Part shown: one piece after another, positions 39,298 to 48,097 of the stretch
Numbering within the stretch: the stretch's first letter is position 1
How the letters are laid out: the number at the start of each line of letters is the position of its first letter
Source: Firm-13 sp037143795
Lineage (GTDB): Bacteria; Bacillota; Clostridia; Saccharofermentanales; Saccharofermentanaceae
Assembly (NCBI GenBank): GCA_037143795.1
Contig: JBAWXZ010000001.1
Span: 124,001 to 188,000 of the forward strand
Direction: 5' to 3'
DNA length: 64,000 nucleotides
The notes under the pieces: model-generated
What the model saw: the letters and a program-made list of their open reading frames with translations, nothing else
Told to the model about the DNA's origin: nothing
Databases searched by the model: none
Translations under genes and position numbers: made by a program

Positions 39298-42009
39298 TTA
39301 TTCCCTCGCCTTTGAAATCATTGCATATAATGTATTCATTGCTTCCAGAGGCGTCATATGAGTTATATCCATGTCTTTAAGCTCCTGGCGAATAGGGTCA
39401 ATCCGCACGGAATACCTGGCCTTCTTATCAAAAATATCCAGCTGGCCCTTCATTGGATCGGTAGAGGGAAGTTTATCCGGGTCCCCGGCAAGCACTTCGC
39501 TCAGCGGCCCCCCGTGTATCTTACGCTCGCTTTCCAGTTCATGCAGAATATCCTTGGCCCTTTCAACGACTTCAACCGGAACGCCTGCGAGACGGGCGAC
39601 CTCAATTCCGTAGCTGTCATCTGTTCCGCCGTCGGCAATACGATGCAAAAAGATAATTTCGCCGTCCCTCTCATCCACATCGACATGTGCATTTACAATA
39701 CCGGCAATCTGACTTTCCAGCATATTCAATTCATGGTAATGCGTAGCAAATAGTGTCCTTGCAAAAATGACTTCCGGATCACTTATGAATTCCAGAATTG
39801 CCCAGGCTATGGAAAGGCCGTCATAGGTACTGGTACCCCGGCCGACTTCATCAAGAATCAGCAGACTCCTTCGTGTTGCATTTCTAAGGATCGTAGATAC
39901 TTCGTTCATCTCCACCATAAATGTGGATTGTCCGGATGTAAGATCATCCGATGCACCGATTCGTGTAAAAATACGGTCAACAATACCGATATGTGCACTG
40001 GCTGCCGGTACAAAGCTTCCCATCTGTGCAAGAAGAATGATTAGCGCTACCTGACGCATATAGGTGGATTTACCGGCCATATTCGGGCCGGTCAGAATTA
40101 TAATCCGCCTGTTTAGATTGTCCAGATAGGTATCGTTGGGTACAAAACTTCCGGCCGGCAGCATTTTTTCGACAACCGGATGCCTGCCGTCGACAATTTC
40201 AAGGGTATCTGAATCGTCCAGCAGCGGACGTACAAACTTTTCGCGGTCAGCAAGTTCTCCGAGGGATAAAATAACATCCAGCATAGCGATGGCCTGCGAC
40301 GTACCCTGAAGCCTTGAAGACTGCGCGGAAATCTGTTCGCGAATCCGGCAGAAAATATCATATTCAAGGGCGATCAGTTTCTGCTGGGCTCCCAGGATTG
40401 TGTCTTCCAGGCTTTTAAGTTCTTCAGTGATATATCTTTCTGCATTTGCCAGCGTTTGCTTTCGGATATAATAATCAGGAACCATTGCTATGCTTCCCTT
40501 GGATACTTCCAGATAATATCCGAAAACACGATTATACCCGACCTTCATGGTGCGTATACCGGATTTTTCTTTCTCTTGTGCCTCAAGGTTCATAATCAGG
40601 CTTTTTCCGTCACGTGAAGCAACACGAAGGCGGTCTACTTCCTCGTTATAGCCTTCTTTTAGAATCCCGCCGTCTTTCAGGCCGATCGGAGGTTCATCGG
40701 CAAGGGAATCATTCAGAAGGGTGCACACATCTTCCATTGTATCCAAAAGCCGGTTGATCTCTTCAAACACTCCCCGGGTGAATCTTGCTGCCAGTTCTGA
40801 TATTGCCGGGAGTTTGGCAAGGGAATTCCGCAGTGCCAGAAGATCACGGGCATGAACGGACCCGAGGGCAATACGTGATGTAAGCCTTTCAAGGTCATGT
40901 ATGCCGCTGATTGATTCCAGAAGTTCCTGCCTGAGCATAAAGGATTCCCTGGCTTCTTCAACAGCATCCTGTCTTGGAAGAATATCAGTAACCTGTATGA
41001 GCGGCTGTTCGAGCCATCTTCGAAGGAGCCGGCCTCCCATTGCTGTCTTAGTACGGTCGATCGACCATAGAAGGCTTCCCTTTCGCGTCTTGCTCCGGAT
41101 TGTCTCTGTCATCTCAAGGTTCCTTCTGGTTGATATATCAAGTTCCATTGTATCTTCAAGACGGTAAACCGAAATATTATGCAGGTGTGAAAGTGGACAC
41201 TGCTGCGTATCTTCAAGATAGCAAAGGAGTGCGGAGGCTGCTGAACGATATAAAAGAGTCTGTACATGACCCATGCTCCAAAGGTCGTTTTGTGCTTTCT
41301 TTTTATCCGGTTCTGATCCCGGCACATAGGAATTTATCCGTTCGGATGAGAAATCCGGGTCCGGACGTACGGAAAGCAGAACGGGAAACTGCTCGATAAT
41401 TCTTTTGTAGTAAGGGTCCGCAAGAAATGATTCGTTACAGATCATTTCCGAAGGAGAAAAACGTGCGATCTGGTTTGCCAGTTTGGCACTGGTGTTACCT
41501 GTAACCAGCTGGGTAGCTTCAAATGTACCGGTTGTGATATCTGCAGCTGCCAGGCCATACTGCATTCCCAATCGATATATGCAGACAAGATAATTGTTTT
41601 TCTTATCTTCAAGACCGGATTGGTCCGTAATGGTTCCGGGTGTCAGGATATGGGTCACAGCACGCCTTACAATACCTTTGGCGACCGAAGGATCTTCCAT
41701 CTGGTCACATACGGCAACTTTAAATCCATGGGCGACAAGTTTCTGCATGTATGACTGTGCAGCATGGTGCGGTACACCGCACATGGGCGCACGTTTTTCC
41801 AGTCCGCAGTCACGTGCTGTAAGAGCGAGTTCCAGCACTTTGGCAGCCGTGACTGCATCATCAAAAAACATCTCATAAAAATCCCCGAGACGAAACATCA
41901 GAATAGCATCGGGCCATTTGTCTTTCTGTTCCAGATACTGAACCATCATGGGGGTAATCCGATCTCGATCCAGCGTTTTATAGGTTAATAAATCCTGTTC
42001 CTCTGTCAT
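39298..42009 (-). CDS. mutS: DNA mismatch repair protein MutS
   Basis: Recognises mismatches and recruits MutL. A 903-residue protein: mismatch-binding domain with GDFYEMFFDDA (Phe-x-Glu wedge), connector, long lever and clamp helices, and an ATPase with Walker A GPNMAGKST and the following LLILDEVGRGTSTYDGLSIAWA. The C-terminal part has a helix-turn-helix region. The start chosen is ATG 42009, which overlaps the miaB stop in an ATGA junction; a frame from 42027 would extend into miaB. It is co-transcribed with miaB, mutL, miaA and probably hfq. Confidence 0.96.
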   Translation of the reverse strand: MTEEQDLLTYKTLDRDRITPMMVQYLEQKDKWPDAILMFRLGDFYEMFFDDAVTAAKVLELALTARDCGLEKRAPMCGVPHHAAQSYMQKLVAHGFKVAVCDQMEDPSVAKGIVRRAVTHILTPGTITDQSGLEDKKNNYLVCIYRLGMQYGLAAADITTGTFEATQLVTGNTSAKLANQIARFSPSEMICNESFLADPYYKRIIEQFPVLLSVRPDPDFSSERINSYVPGSEPDKKKAQNDLWSMGHVQTLLYRSAASALLCYLEDTQQCPLSHLHNISVYRLEDTMELDISTRRNLEMTETIRSKTRKGSLLWSIDRTKTAMGGRLLRRWLEQPLIQVTDILPRQDAVEEARESFMLRQELLESISGIHDLERLTSRIALGSVHARDLLALRNSLAKLPAISELAARFTRGVFEEINRLLDTMEDVCTLLNDSLADEPPIGLKDGGILKEGYNEEVDRLRVASRDGKSLIMNLEAQEKEKSGIRTMKVGYNRVFGYYLEVSKGSIAMVPDYYIRKQTLANAERYITEELKSLEDTILGAQQKLIALEYDIFCRIREQISAQSSRLQGTSQAIAMLDVILSLGELADREKFVRPLLDDSDTLEIVDGRHPVVEKMLPAGSFVPNDTYLDNLNRRIIILTGPNMAGKSTYMRQVALIILLAQMGSFVPAASAHIGIVDRIFTRIGASDDLTSGQSTFMVEMNEVSTILRNATRRSLLILDEVGRGTSTYDGLSIAWAILEFISDPEVIFARTLFATHYHELNMLESQIAGIVNAHVDVDERDGEIIFLHRIADGGTDDSYGIEVARLAGVPVEVVERAKDILHELESERKIHGGPLSEVLAGDPDKLPSTDPMKGQLDIFDKKARYSVRIDPIRQELKDMDITHMTPLEAMNTLYAMISKARE

Positions 42010-43493
42010 GAATTCCAGCTCTCCCATCGTCCTTCAAGTGAAAACGGTCTGGCACCGGTAATTCTGACCTGAGCCAGGCAGCCCTCAAGTTTGTCGCCGT
42101 CAAAAGTATCTCCCTTTTCAAGATGCGACCCGTCCGGAAGATCTATATCATCAGGAAGTGTAAAATTGATCAGACGGTTGGAGCCCGTTCTTCCGGAAAG
42201 AATATGGGGAGCTGTTTCGCTTCTGCCCTCAATCAATATTTCTTCAAGAGTTCCGACAACCTGCATGTTCGACTCGTAGCAAAGACCGTTCTGGAGCTCC
42301 AGAAGCCTCGAGAAACGCTCTGTAACCACTTCCTGCGGAATCTGATCAGCCATTTGCGCAGCGGGCGTACCGGGGCGCACAGAGTACTGAAAGGTAAACG
42401 CCGAATCAAAACGGATTTCCCGCATCAGAGACAGCGTTTCTTCGAAATCGTCTTCCGTCTCCCCGGGAAACCCAACTATGATATCCGTTGATATTGTACC
42501 CTGCGGAACGCTGCTTCTAAACAGCCGTGCCGTTCTTAAATACTGTTCCCTGGAATAATGCCGGTTCATGGCTGTAAGAATCCTGTCGCTTCCTGACTGC
42601 AGGGGCAGGTGAAGATGTTTTTCTATAGTAGGGTTGGCTGCAATAATTTCAATAACCCTGTCGGATAGATCCTTGGGGTGTGATGTCATGAATCGAACCC
42701 GTACAATTCCTGATACTTTGGAGCAAGCCTCCAGCAGATCTGCAAAATCCGGCATTCCCTCCAGATCCCTGCCATATGAATTGACATTCTGGCCCAAGAG
42801 AAGAATTTCCTTATAGCCATCTGACGAAAGTCCGGAAATTTCTTTCATGATCTGGTCAAAAGGCCGGGAGCGCTCCCTTCCTCTTGTAAACGGTACAATG
42901 CAGTAGGTACAGAAATTGTTGCATCCATACATGATAGGAACAAGGGCCCGGAACTTTCTCGACCTGTCAATCGGAAGATCCAGATCATCGGCAATATAAT
43001 CCACCTGCGAAACATCATATACTTTTTTTTGCTGAAACCGGATCCGAAACAGAAGTTCCGGCAGCCGGTGAATATCCTGCGGTCCGAAAATCAGGTCAAC
43101 AAATGGATAGCTCTTCTTAATCTTTTCAACATTTTCATTCTGCTTCATCATACATCCGCAGACCGCCACAATAAGCGAAGGATTCTTACGTTTCATCGCC
43201 TTAACCAGTCCAAGGTTGCCAAACAGTCTGTCCCGGGCGTTTTCCCGGATGCTGCAGGTATTATAAATAACAAGATCCGTGTCGTCCGTACGTCCGGGTA
43301 CAAACGAAAGCGACTTAAGGATACCCGAAAGCTTTTCACTGTCGGATTCATTCAGCTGGCATCCGTATGTACGGATGTTATATGTAAATTCATACCCTCT
43401 GCGCCTTGCCTCTTCACGATAACTGAGGGTCAGATCTTCTGCAAATTTCTTCTGTACGGCTAAATCTTCAGGCCGAATCACAACTGTTGCCAA
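42006..43493 (-). CDS. miaB: tRNA-2-methylthio-N6-dimethylallyladenosine synthase
   Basis: A radical-SAM methylthiotransferase that converts i6A37 to ms2i6A37 in tRNA. The N-terminal UPF0004 domain has TYGCQLNESDSEKL, YNTCSIRENA and CGCMMK cysteines for the auxiliary cluster; the radical-SAM CNNFCTYC triad follows; a TRAM domain ends the protein. The start is TTG 43493, seven bases after AGAGGTG, giving 495 residues; upstream in-frame codons lack a ribosome binding site. Its substrate is made by MiaA from the same operon. Confidence 0.95.
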   Translation of the reverse strand: MATVVIRPEDLAVQKKFAEDLTLSYREEARRRGYEFTYNIRTYGCQLNESDSEKLSGILKSLSFVPGRTDDTDLVIYNTCSIRENARDRLFGNLGLVKAMKRKNPSLIVAVCGCMMKQNENVEKIKKSYPFVDLIFGPQDIHRLPELLFRIRFQQKKVYDVSQVDYIADDLDLPIDRSRKFRALVPIMYGCNNFCTYCIVPFTRGRERSRPFDQIMKEISGLSSDGYKEILLLGQNVNSYGRDLEGMPDFADLLEACSKVSGIVRVRFMTSHPKDLSDRVIEIIAANPTIEKHLHLPLQSGSDRILTAMNRHYSREQYLRTARLFRSSVPQGTISTDIIVGFPGETEDDFEETLSLMREIRFDSAFTFQYSVRPGTPAAQMADQIPQEVVTERFSRLLELQNGLCYESNMQVVGTLEEILIEGRSETAPHILSGRTGSNRLINFTLPDDIDLPDGSHLEKGDTFDGDKLEGCLAQVRITGARPFSLEGRWESWNS

Positions 43494-43603
43494 AAAAACA
43501 CCTCTTTTTCTTTCAATACTGATATCATAGCAGAAACACTGAGGTTTTGTGAATGCGAATCTTGAGGTACAATAGTACAAAACATATATCGGAGGATTGA
43601 TTC

Positions 43604-45157
43604 TTGCTGTTTAAACATAAACATTCAAATATAAGATACCATTCTGCAAATGTTTCACGGATCATTCAGGCCGGGATCTGCCTCCTTTCCATAATTCTAT
43701 CCTTTGCCGTTCTTTCTTCAAGCGGCTTTGTGCCAATTGTTTCCGCCCTGGAAAAAGTCTCTTCCCTTTCGGCAGCATCACCGGCTGCTGAAACAACTGC
43801 CGAACCTTCGACGGAAACATCCGCTTCAGGCACTTCCTCACCGGACGCAGCTTCTGCTTCCCCTGACGGACTGACCACGCTTCTGGATCCTGAAGGAGTC
43901 GGTGCCCCTGAAATTGACGGTAAGGCATATGTCCTTTATGATGCCCAATCCGGAGCATTTCTTGTGGGGAATAATCAGGATACCCCGCTTCCTCCTGCAA
44001 GCATTACGAAAGTAATGACGATTCTTCTGGCATTTGAAAATCTCAAAATGACTGACAGTATAACGGTTACCCGTGATATGTATGAGAGTATACCGGACGA
44101 TTATGTCCGGCTCGGACTTGTTGAAGGTGAAGTTATAACAGTTGAAGAGGCTATTTATGCCTGCCTCCTGATATCCGCCAACGACGCAGCAATGGCACTT
44201 GCCGTTACGATGGGCGGCTCCGTGGAAGGCTTTTCCAAAATGATGAATGAAAGGGCTGTAGAGCTGGGCTGCATGCACACTAATTTCACGAATCCATATG
44301 GGTTATCCGATGAAAAGCACGTGACAACCGCACATGACATGGCTCTTATGATGGCTGCAGCACTTAAAAATGAAACATATACCAAAATTTCAACAACAGC
44401 AAATTACACAATGCCTGCAACGAATAAGCATAAACCCAGAAATATCACGAATGGAAACAGATTTGTATCAACCACAACGTATGCTTATGAAAATTATATC
44501 GGCGGTAAAACAGGGTTTACCGATATATCCGGCCATACAATTGTTGCCGGTGCCAGACAGAACAGCCGTACGCTGATCGGGGTTATTTTGGGTGCATCAT
44601 GTTCTGAAATACGCTATTCCAATCTTATTGCCCTGTTTACGTATGGATTTGAAAAATACAGCACCACAAGTGTTGATGTGTCAGAATATGCCGAGCTGCA
44701 GAAACAAACGGTGGACCAGGTCACATCCGGTGTTTCAGCGGCTGGATATGCGCTTGAGATTACGGATGTAAAACTCAATCTGAATCCTTATTGTACAACA
44801 ACAGCCGATCGATCAGCCGGCGGATACAGCACGGGCATTGATATAAGCAAAGCTGTCATTCAGGCTGGTCTGTCAAAGCAGACACTTGATTTTCCAGTGT
44901 TCAGGCAATATGCAGATACCAGCAAGGATCAGGTCGGTACGCTGACAATTACTTTATGCGATCCTCAGAGTGCACAGACAGCCGTGCAGGCAGCCGCAGC
45001 AGCCAGTAAACCAAAGACAAGTATGCTCTCCGTCATTATCCGGGGCGGGATCATACTTCTTCTTCTTTGCATTCTTACATTCTGCATTATTATTTACGTA
45101 ATGCTGCAGAAGGAAAAGAAAAGGCGTAAAAGCCGCAGACGTCCGCGCGTATTATAA
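43604..45157 (+). CDS. D-alanyl-D-alanine carboxypeptidase (PBP5/DacF type)
   Basis: A secreted serine peptidase that trims the terminal D-Ala of peptidoglycan stem peptides. Residues about 20-48 form a signal peptide; a Ser/Thr/Ala/Pro-rich linker follows (50-95). Penicillin-binding motifs are SITK (Ser133, Lys136), SAN (191-193) and KTG (302-304). A C-terminal domain precedes a membrane helix (about 485-508) and a basic tail, so this form is anchored by a true helix rather than an amphipathic one. The start is TTG 43604, eight bases after GGAGG. It stands alone between divergent miaB and convergent tldE. Confidence 0.92.
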   Translation: MLFKHKHSNIRYHSANVSRIIQAGICLLSIILSFAVLSSSGFVPIVSALEKVSSLSAASPAAETTAEPSTETSASGTSSPDAASASPDGLTTLLDPEGVGAPEIDGKAYVLYDAQSGAFLVGNNQDTPLPPASITKVMTILLAFENLKMTDSITVTRDMYESIPDDYVRLGLVEGEVITVEEAIYACLLISANDAAMALAVTMGGSVEGFSKMMNERAVELGCMHTNFTNPYGLSDEKHVTTAHDMALMMAAALKNETYTKISTTANYTMPATNKHKPRNITNGNRFVSTTTYAYENYIGGKTGFTDISGHTIVAGARQNSRTLIGVILGASCSEIRYSNLIALFTYGFEKYSTTSVDVSEYAELQKQTVDQVTSGVSAAGYALEITDVKLNLNPYCTTTADRSAGGYSTGIDISKAVIQAGLSKQTLDFPVFRQYADTSKDQVGTLTITLCDPQSAQTAVQAAAAASKPKTSMLSVIIRGGIILLLLCILTFCIIIYVMLQKEKKRRKSRRRPRVL

Positions 45158-45178
45158 TTTCAACTTGTTTATTGAACC

Positions 45179-45220
45179 AAAAAAGGCAGGCAAATTGTAT
45201 TTATACAGATTGCCGGCCCT
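45179..45220 (-). terminator. Terminator of tldD-tldE (possibly bidirectional)
   Basis: A stem of about ten pairs (GGCAGGCAA with TTGCCGGCCC, one bulge) is followed on the minus strand by six T (complement of 45179-45184). It lies between convergent genes and may also serve the carboxypeptidase gene. Confidence 0.7.
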
Positions 45221-45244
45221 TTCAGCAACAGAACATATAAATCC

Positions 45245-46606
45245 TCAGTCTCCGGATATCGCAGCATCTCCAATCAGAAGGGAAGGTGACCCGATAGACC
45301 CGGCATCTGACGGCGGATCAAAATAGAGATCTGAACCGACTGAGATGATTTTGTTGATAAGAAGGTAGAAGTTGTCTGCGAGAGTGACCTGATCAACGGC
45401 TCTTCCTATCTTTCCGTTTTCAATGACATAGCCTTCGCATGACAGCGAAAAATCACCGGATACCATATTGGCGCCTGCATGCAGTCCCGCCAGTTCCTTG
45501 ATATATAGTCCGTTTTCAGCCTGCAGAAAAAGGGAGTTCAGATCCTTTTCACCAGGTTCAATGTACAAATTTGTCGGTCCGACGGAAACGGAACCCCTGT
45601 ATCCGCTTCGGAAACCATTGCCGGTTGAAGTTGTCCCTGCTTTGGCTGCTGTCTTTCTATTATGAAGGATACCGGTCAGCACCCCTTTGTTAACCAGTAT
45701 TTTGTTCTGCGTTGCGACGCCTTCGGAATCAAAAGGGATCGCTGTAATGCTTTTATCCATAATAGCATCATCATGGATTGTGAAAAATTCCGGACCTATG
45801 CGGGTGTTCATCTTATCTCCTAAGAGCGAAAAGCCTTTTTGAATAAGGTCGGCCGAAAAAATGGCACAAAATGTCGAGAGTAAATCAGCTGCGGCCATTG
45901 CGTCAAGAACAACATTATATCTTCCTGAAGGTACAGGGGAAGCACCCAATTTGCCAATCGTTTCTGAAGTAACTCTGGCGGCAAGCTTATCAATATTGAA
46001 ATTTTCAAAATCCCTTCCGAACCAATATGCATCTCCGGTTTTAACCTGGTCGCCCTCTTCACACCTGGCATTTGCATACACAAATAAAAGATTGCTTACA
46101 TGGGACAGATTCAGGCTCAGGGAATTTCTGATCTGTGAATTCGAGCTCCCGTACGACACTACACAGTGATCGACGGCGACAATACGCGGATCGGATGCCA
46201 GTATTTTCTTCTCGAGGGCAAGGCCGGTGCCGGCAAAATCATCAAAAACAAGTTCGTCAAGGGATTCAGAAAATACGTCTACTGTTCCGTATTCGGGATC
46301 TCCCCCGTATATCGTCTCTTCTTCCTCCGATTCCAGGACGGCACAGTTCTGTGCAGCCTGATCCAGAAGGAAATCCATGGAATCGTCTGTCAGTTCTTCT
46401 GCAAAAGCATAACCCATCTGTCCGTTTTGAAAACCTCTGAAAGAAACACCCTGCAAAGTCGAAGACTCATACATGGAGACTTCACCGTCGAGAATCTGCA
46501 CTTCGGATGAACGGCCGTTTTCAAAAAAGACCTCTGATTGTAAAAAACCTGCTTTTACAGCACGGCCAATAAGTATATCCATAAATTCATTTGGCTGATA
46601 TATCAT
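45245..46606 (-). CDS. tldE: TldE/PmbA family metalloprotease subunit
   Basis: The non-metal partner of TldD; together they form a peptidase that, in E. coli, matures microcin and degrades unfolded peptides. The 453-residue protein has the family C-terminal fold with GRAVDQVTLADNFYLLI and GSPSLLIGDAAISG, and lacks the HExxxH zinc motif, as expected for TldE. The start ATG 46606 lies just inside the tldD stop (46608) and follows GGAAGGG. No peptide precursor gene was found nearby. Confidence 0.88.
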   Translation of the reverse strand: MIYQPNEFMDILIGRAVKAGFLQSEVFFENGRSSEVQILDGEVSMYESSTLQGVSFRGFQNGQMGYAFAEELTDDSMDFLLDQAAQNCAVLESEEEETIYGGDPEYGTVDVFSESLDELVFDDFAGTGLALEKKILASDPRIVAVDHCVVSYGSSNSQIRNSLSLNLSHVSNLLFVYANARCEEGDQVKTGDAYWFGRDFENFNIDKLAARVTSETIGKLGASPVPSGRYNVVLDAMAAADLLSTFCAIFSADLIQKGFSLLGDKMNTRIGPEFFTIHDDAIMDKSITAIPFDSEGVATQNKILVNKGVLTGILHNRKTAAKAGTTSTGNGFRSGYRGSVSVGPTNLYIEPGEKDLNSLFLQAENGLYIKELAGLHAGANMVSGDFSLSCEGYVIENGKIGRAVDQVTLADNFYLLINKIISVGSDLYFDPPSDAGSIGSPSLLIGDAAISGD

Positions 46607-46607
46607 A

Positions 46608-47990
46608 TTATTCCCTTCCGCCGACCGTAATCTCGCTGACACGGATCATAGGCTGCCCGACATTGGTAGGTACATTGCCGCTTGTTGATCCGCATACACC
46701 CTGGGCAAGCTCAAGATTTGTACCCACACGGTCAATATTCATCAAGATCTGCGAACCTTTTCCGATAAGAGTCGCACCCCTTACAGGCTCTGCAATTTTA
46801 CCGTCCCTGATCATGTAGCCTTCCGTTACGGCAAAATTAAATTCACCGGTTGCCGGGTCGACGGAACCTCCGCCCATATTGGCAGCATAGAGTCCATAAG
46901 GAGTATCGGAAATAATAACTTTGGGATCAGTGGACCCCGCTGCAATGAATGTATTCGTCATACGGGAGGTCGGCGCATACTGATAATTCTGTCTCCGGGA
47001 AGATCCTGTGGCAGGCATGTTCATGCGGCGGCTTCCAAGCAGATCGATCATATAACCCTTGAGTATTCCGTTCTCAATAAGAACATTCCTGGTAGAATCA
47101 TGACCTTCATCATCAATGGCAATGCTGCCCCATTCTCCAGGCATTGTGCCGTCGTCCAAGGCTGTTACAAGAGTGCTTGCGATTTGAGTCCCGAGCTTTC
47201 CATCAAAAACGGATGCATGAACACCCACGGAAGTAGCCTCCAGGCTGTGACCGCACGCTTCGTGGAATATGACTCCGCCAAAACCGTTATCAATAACAAC
47301 AGGCATTTTGCCGGATGGGCATGGCTTTGCGGAAAGCATGGTTACGGCAATCCTTGCCGCTTCCCTGGCAGTATCCTCGACCGGATAATCTTCGATGAAT
47401 TCGAATCCCCTGCCGGAACCCGGACCGAAATATCCGCTCTGCTTCTCGGTATCAGAAGAAGCCACCGCTTCAATCGTAAAGCGAACCCTGGCCCGCTTAT
47501 CCGTCCGGTACAGACCGTCTGAATTGGCAATCCAGACGTGTTTCTGCATATCACCATAGGAAGCACTTGTCTGTGAAATCAAAGGGCTGTATTCCTTGGC
47601 TGCCAGGCAGGCACGCCGGAGAATCTCTACTTTGCGGGATTTGCTGACGCTGACCGGAGGCATTACACAGGGATTGCTGATAAATTCATTTTTGGGAGAA
47701 AGATGAACCGTCATTCCATGAGGAATCGACTGCAGGGATGCGGAAGCATCTATTGCCATCCGGATAAGATTGTCTTCGCCGATATCATTCGAAAAAACAT
47801 AAACGCATTTTGTATTTTCCAAAATACGCAGTCCAATACCGAAATCGATCCCGGCACTCGCATTGTCAACACGGCCGTTAATAAAGGATAATCCGGAGGA
47901 TTTGGTTTCTTCCATATATACTTCGGCGAAATCTCCTCCTTTTGAAAGAGCAGCCTGCAGGACACGTTCAATGGTACATTCAGAAAGCAT
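46608..47990 (-). CDS. tldD: TldD family metalloprotease
   Basis: The catalytic subunit of the TldD/TldE peptidase. The zinc motif HEACGH puts ligands at His243 and His248 with Glu244; the third ligand is in the C-terminal half. Family blocks SGGLSF-like SSGLSFINGRVDNAS, GGSVDPATGEFNFAV and GNVPTNVGQPMIRVSEITVGG are present. Length 460 is usual. AAGGGAGG precedes the ATG 47990, and an extended -10 (TGGTACAAT) lies about 45 bases upstream. It is directly followed by tldE. Confidence 0.93.
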   Translation of the reverse strand: MLSECTIERVLQAALSKGGDFAEVYMEETKSSGLSFINGRVDNASAGIDFGIGLRILENTKCVYVFSNDIGEDNLIRMAIDASASLQSIPHGMTVHLSPKNEFISNPCVMPPVSVSKSRKVEILRRACLAAKEYSPLISQTSASYGDMQKHVWIANSDGLYRTDKRARVRFTIEAVASSDTEKQSGYFGPGSGRGFEFIEDYPVEDTAREAARIAVTMLSAKPCPSGKMPVVIDNGFGGVIFHEACGHSLEATSVGVHASVFDGKLGTQIASTLVTALDDGTMPGEWGSIAIDDEGHDSTRNVLIENGILKGYMIDLLGSRRMNMPATGSSRRQNYQYAPTSRMTNTFIAAGSTDPKVIISDTPYGLYAANMGGGSVDPATGEFNFAVTEGYMIRDGKIAEPVRGATLIGKGSQILMNIDRVGTNLELAQGVCGSTSGNVPTNVGQPMIRVSEITVGGRE

Positions 47991-48097
47991 AATAGCCCTC
48001 CCTTTTCATTAAGTATGAAAATAATTGTACCATAGAATACATGTGTTCTGTTCTCTTCGCATGATTTTGAGAAATCCTGAATAGAAAATAACTGCTA

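Noticed and set aside
43562..43590. TTGAGG-17-TATATC promoter for the D,D-carboxypeptidase gene
   Set aside because: It ends immediately before the ribosome binding site, so a transcript from it would start too late to include that site.
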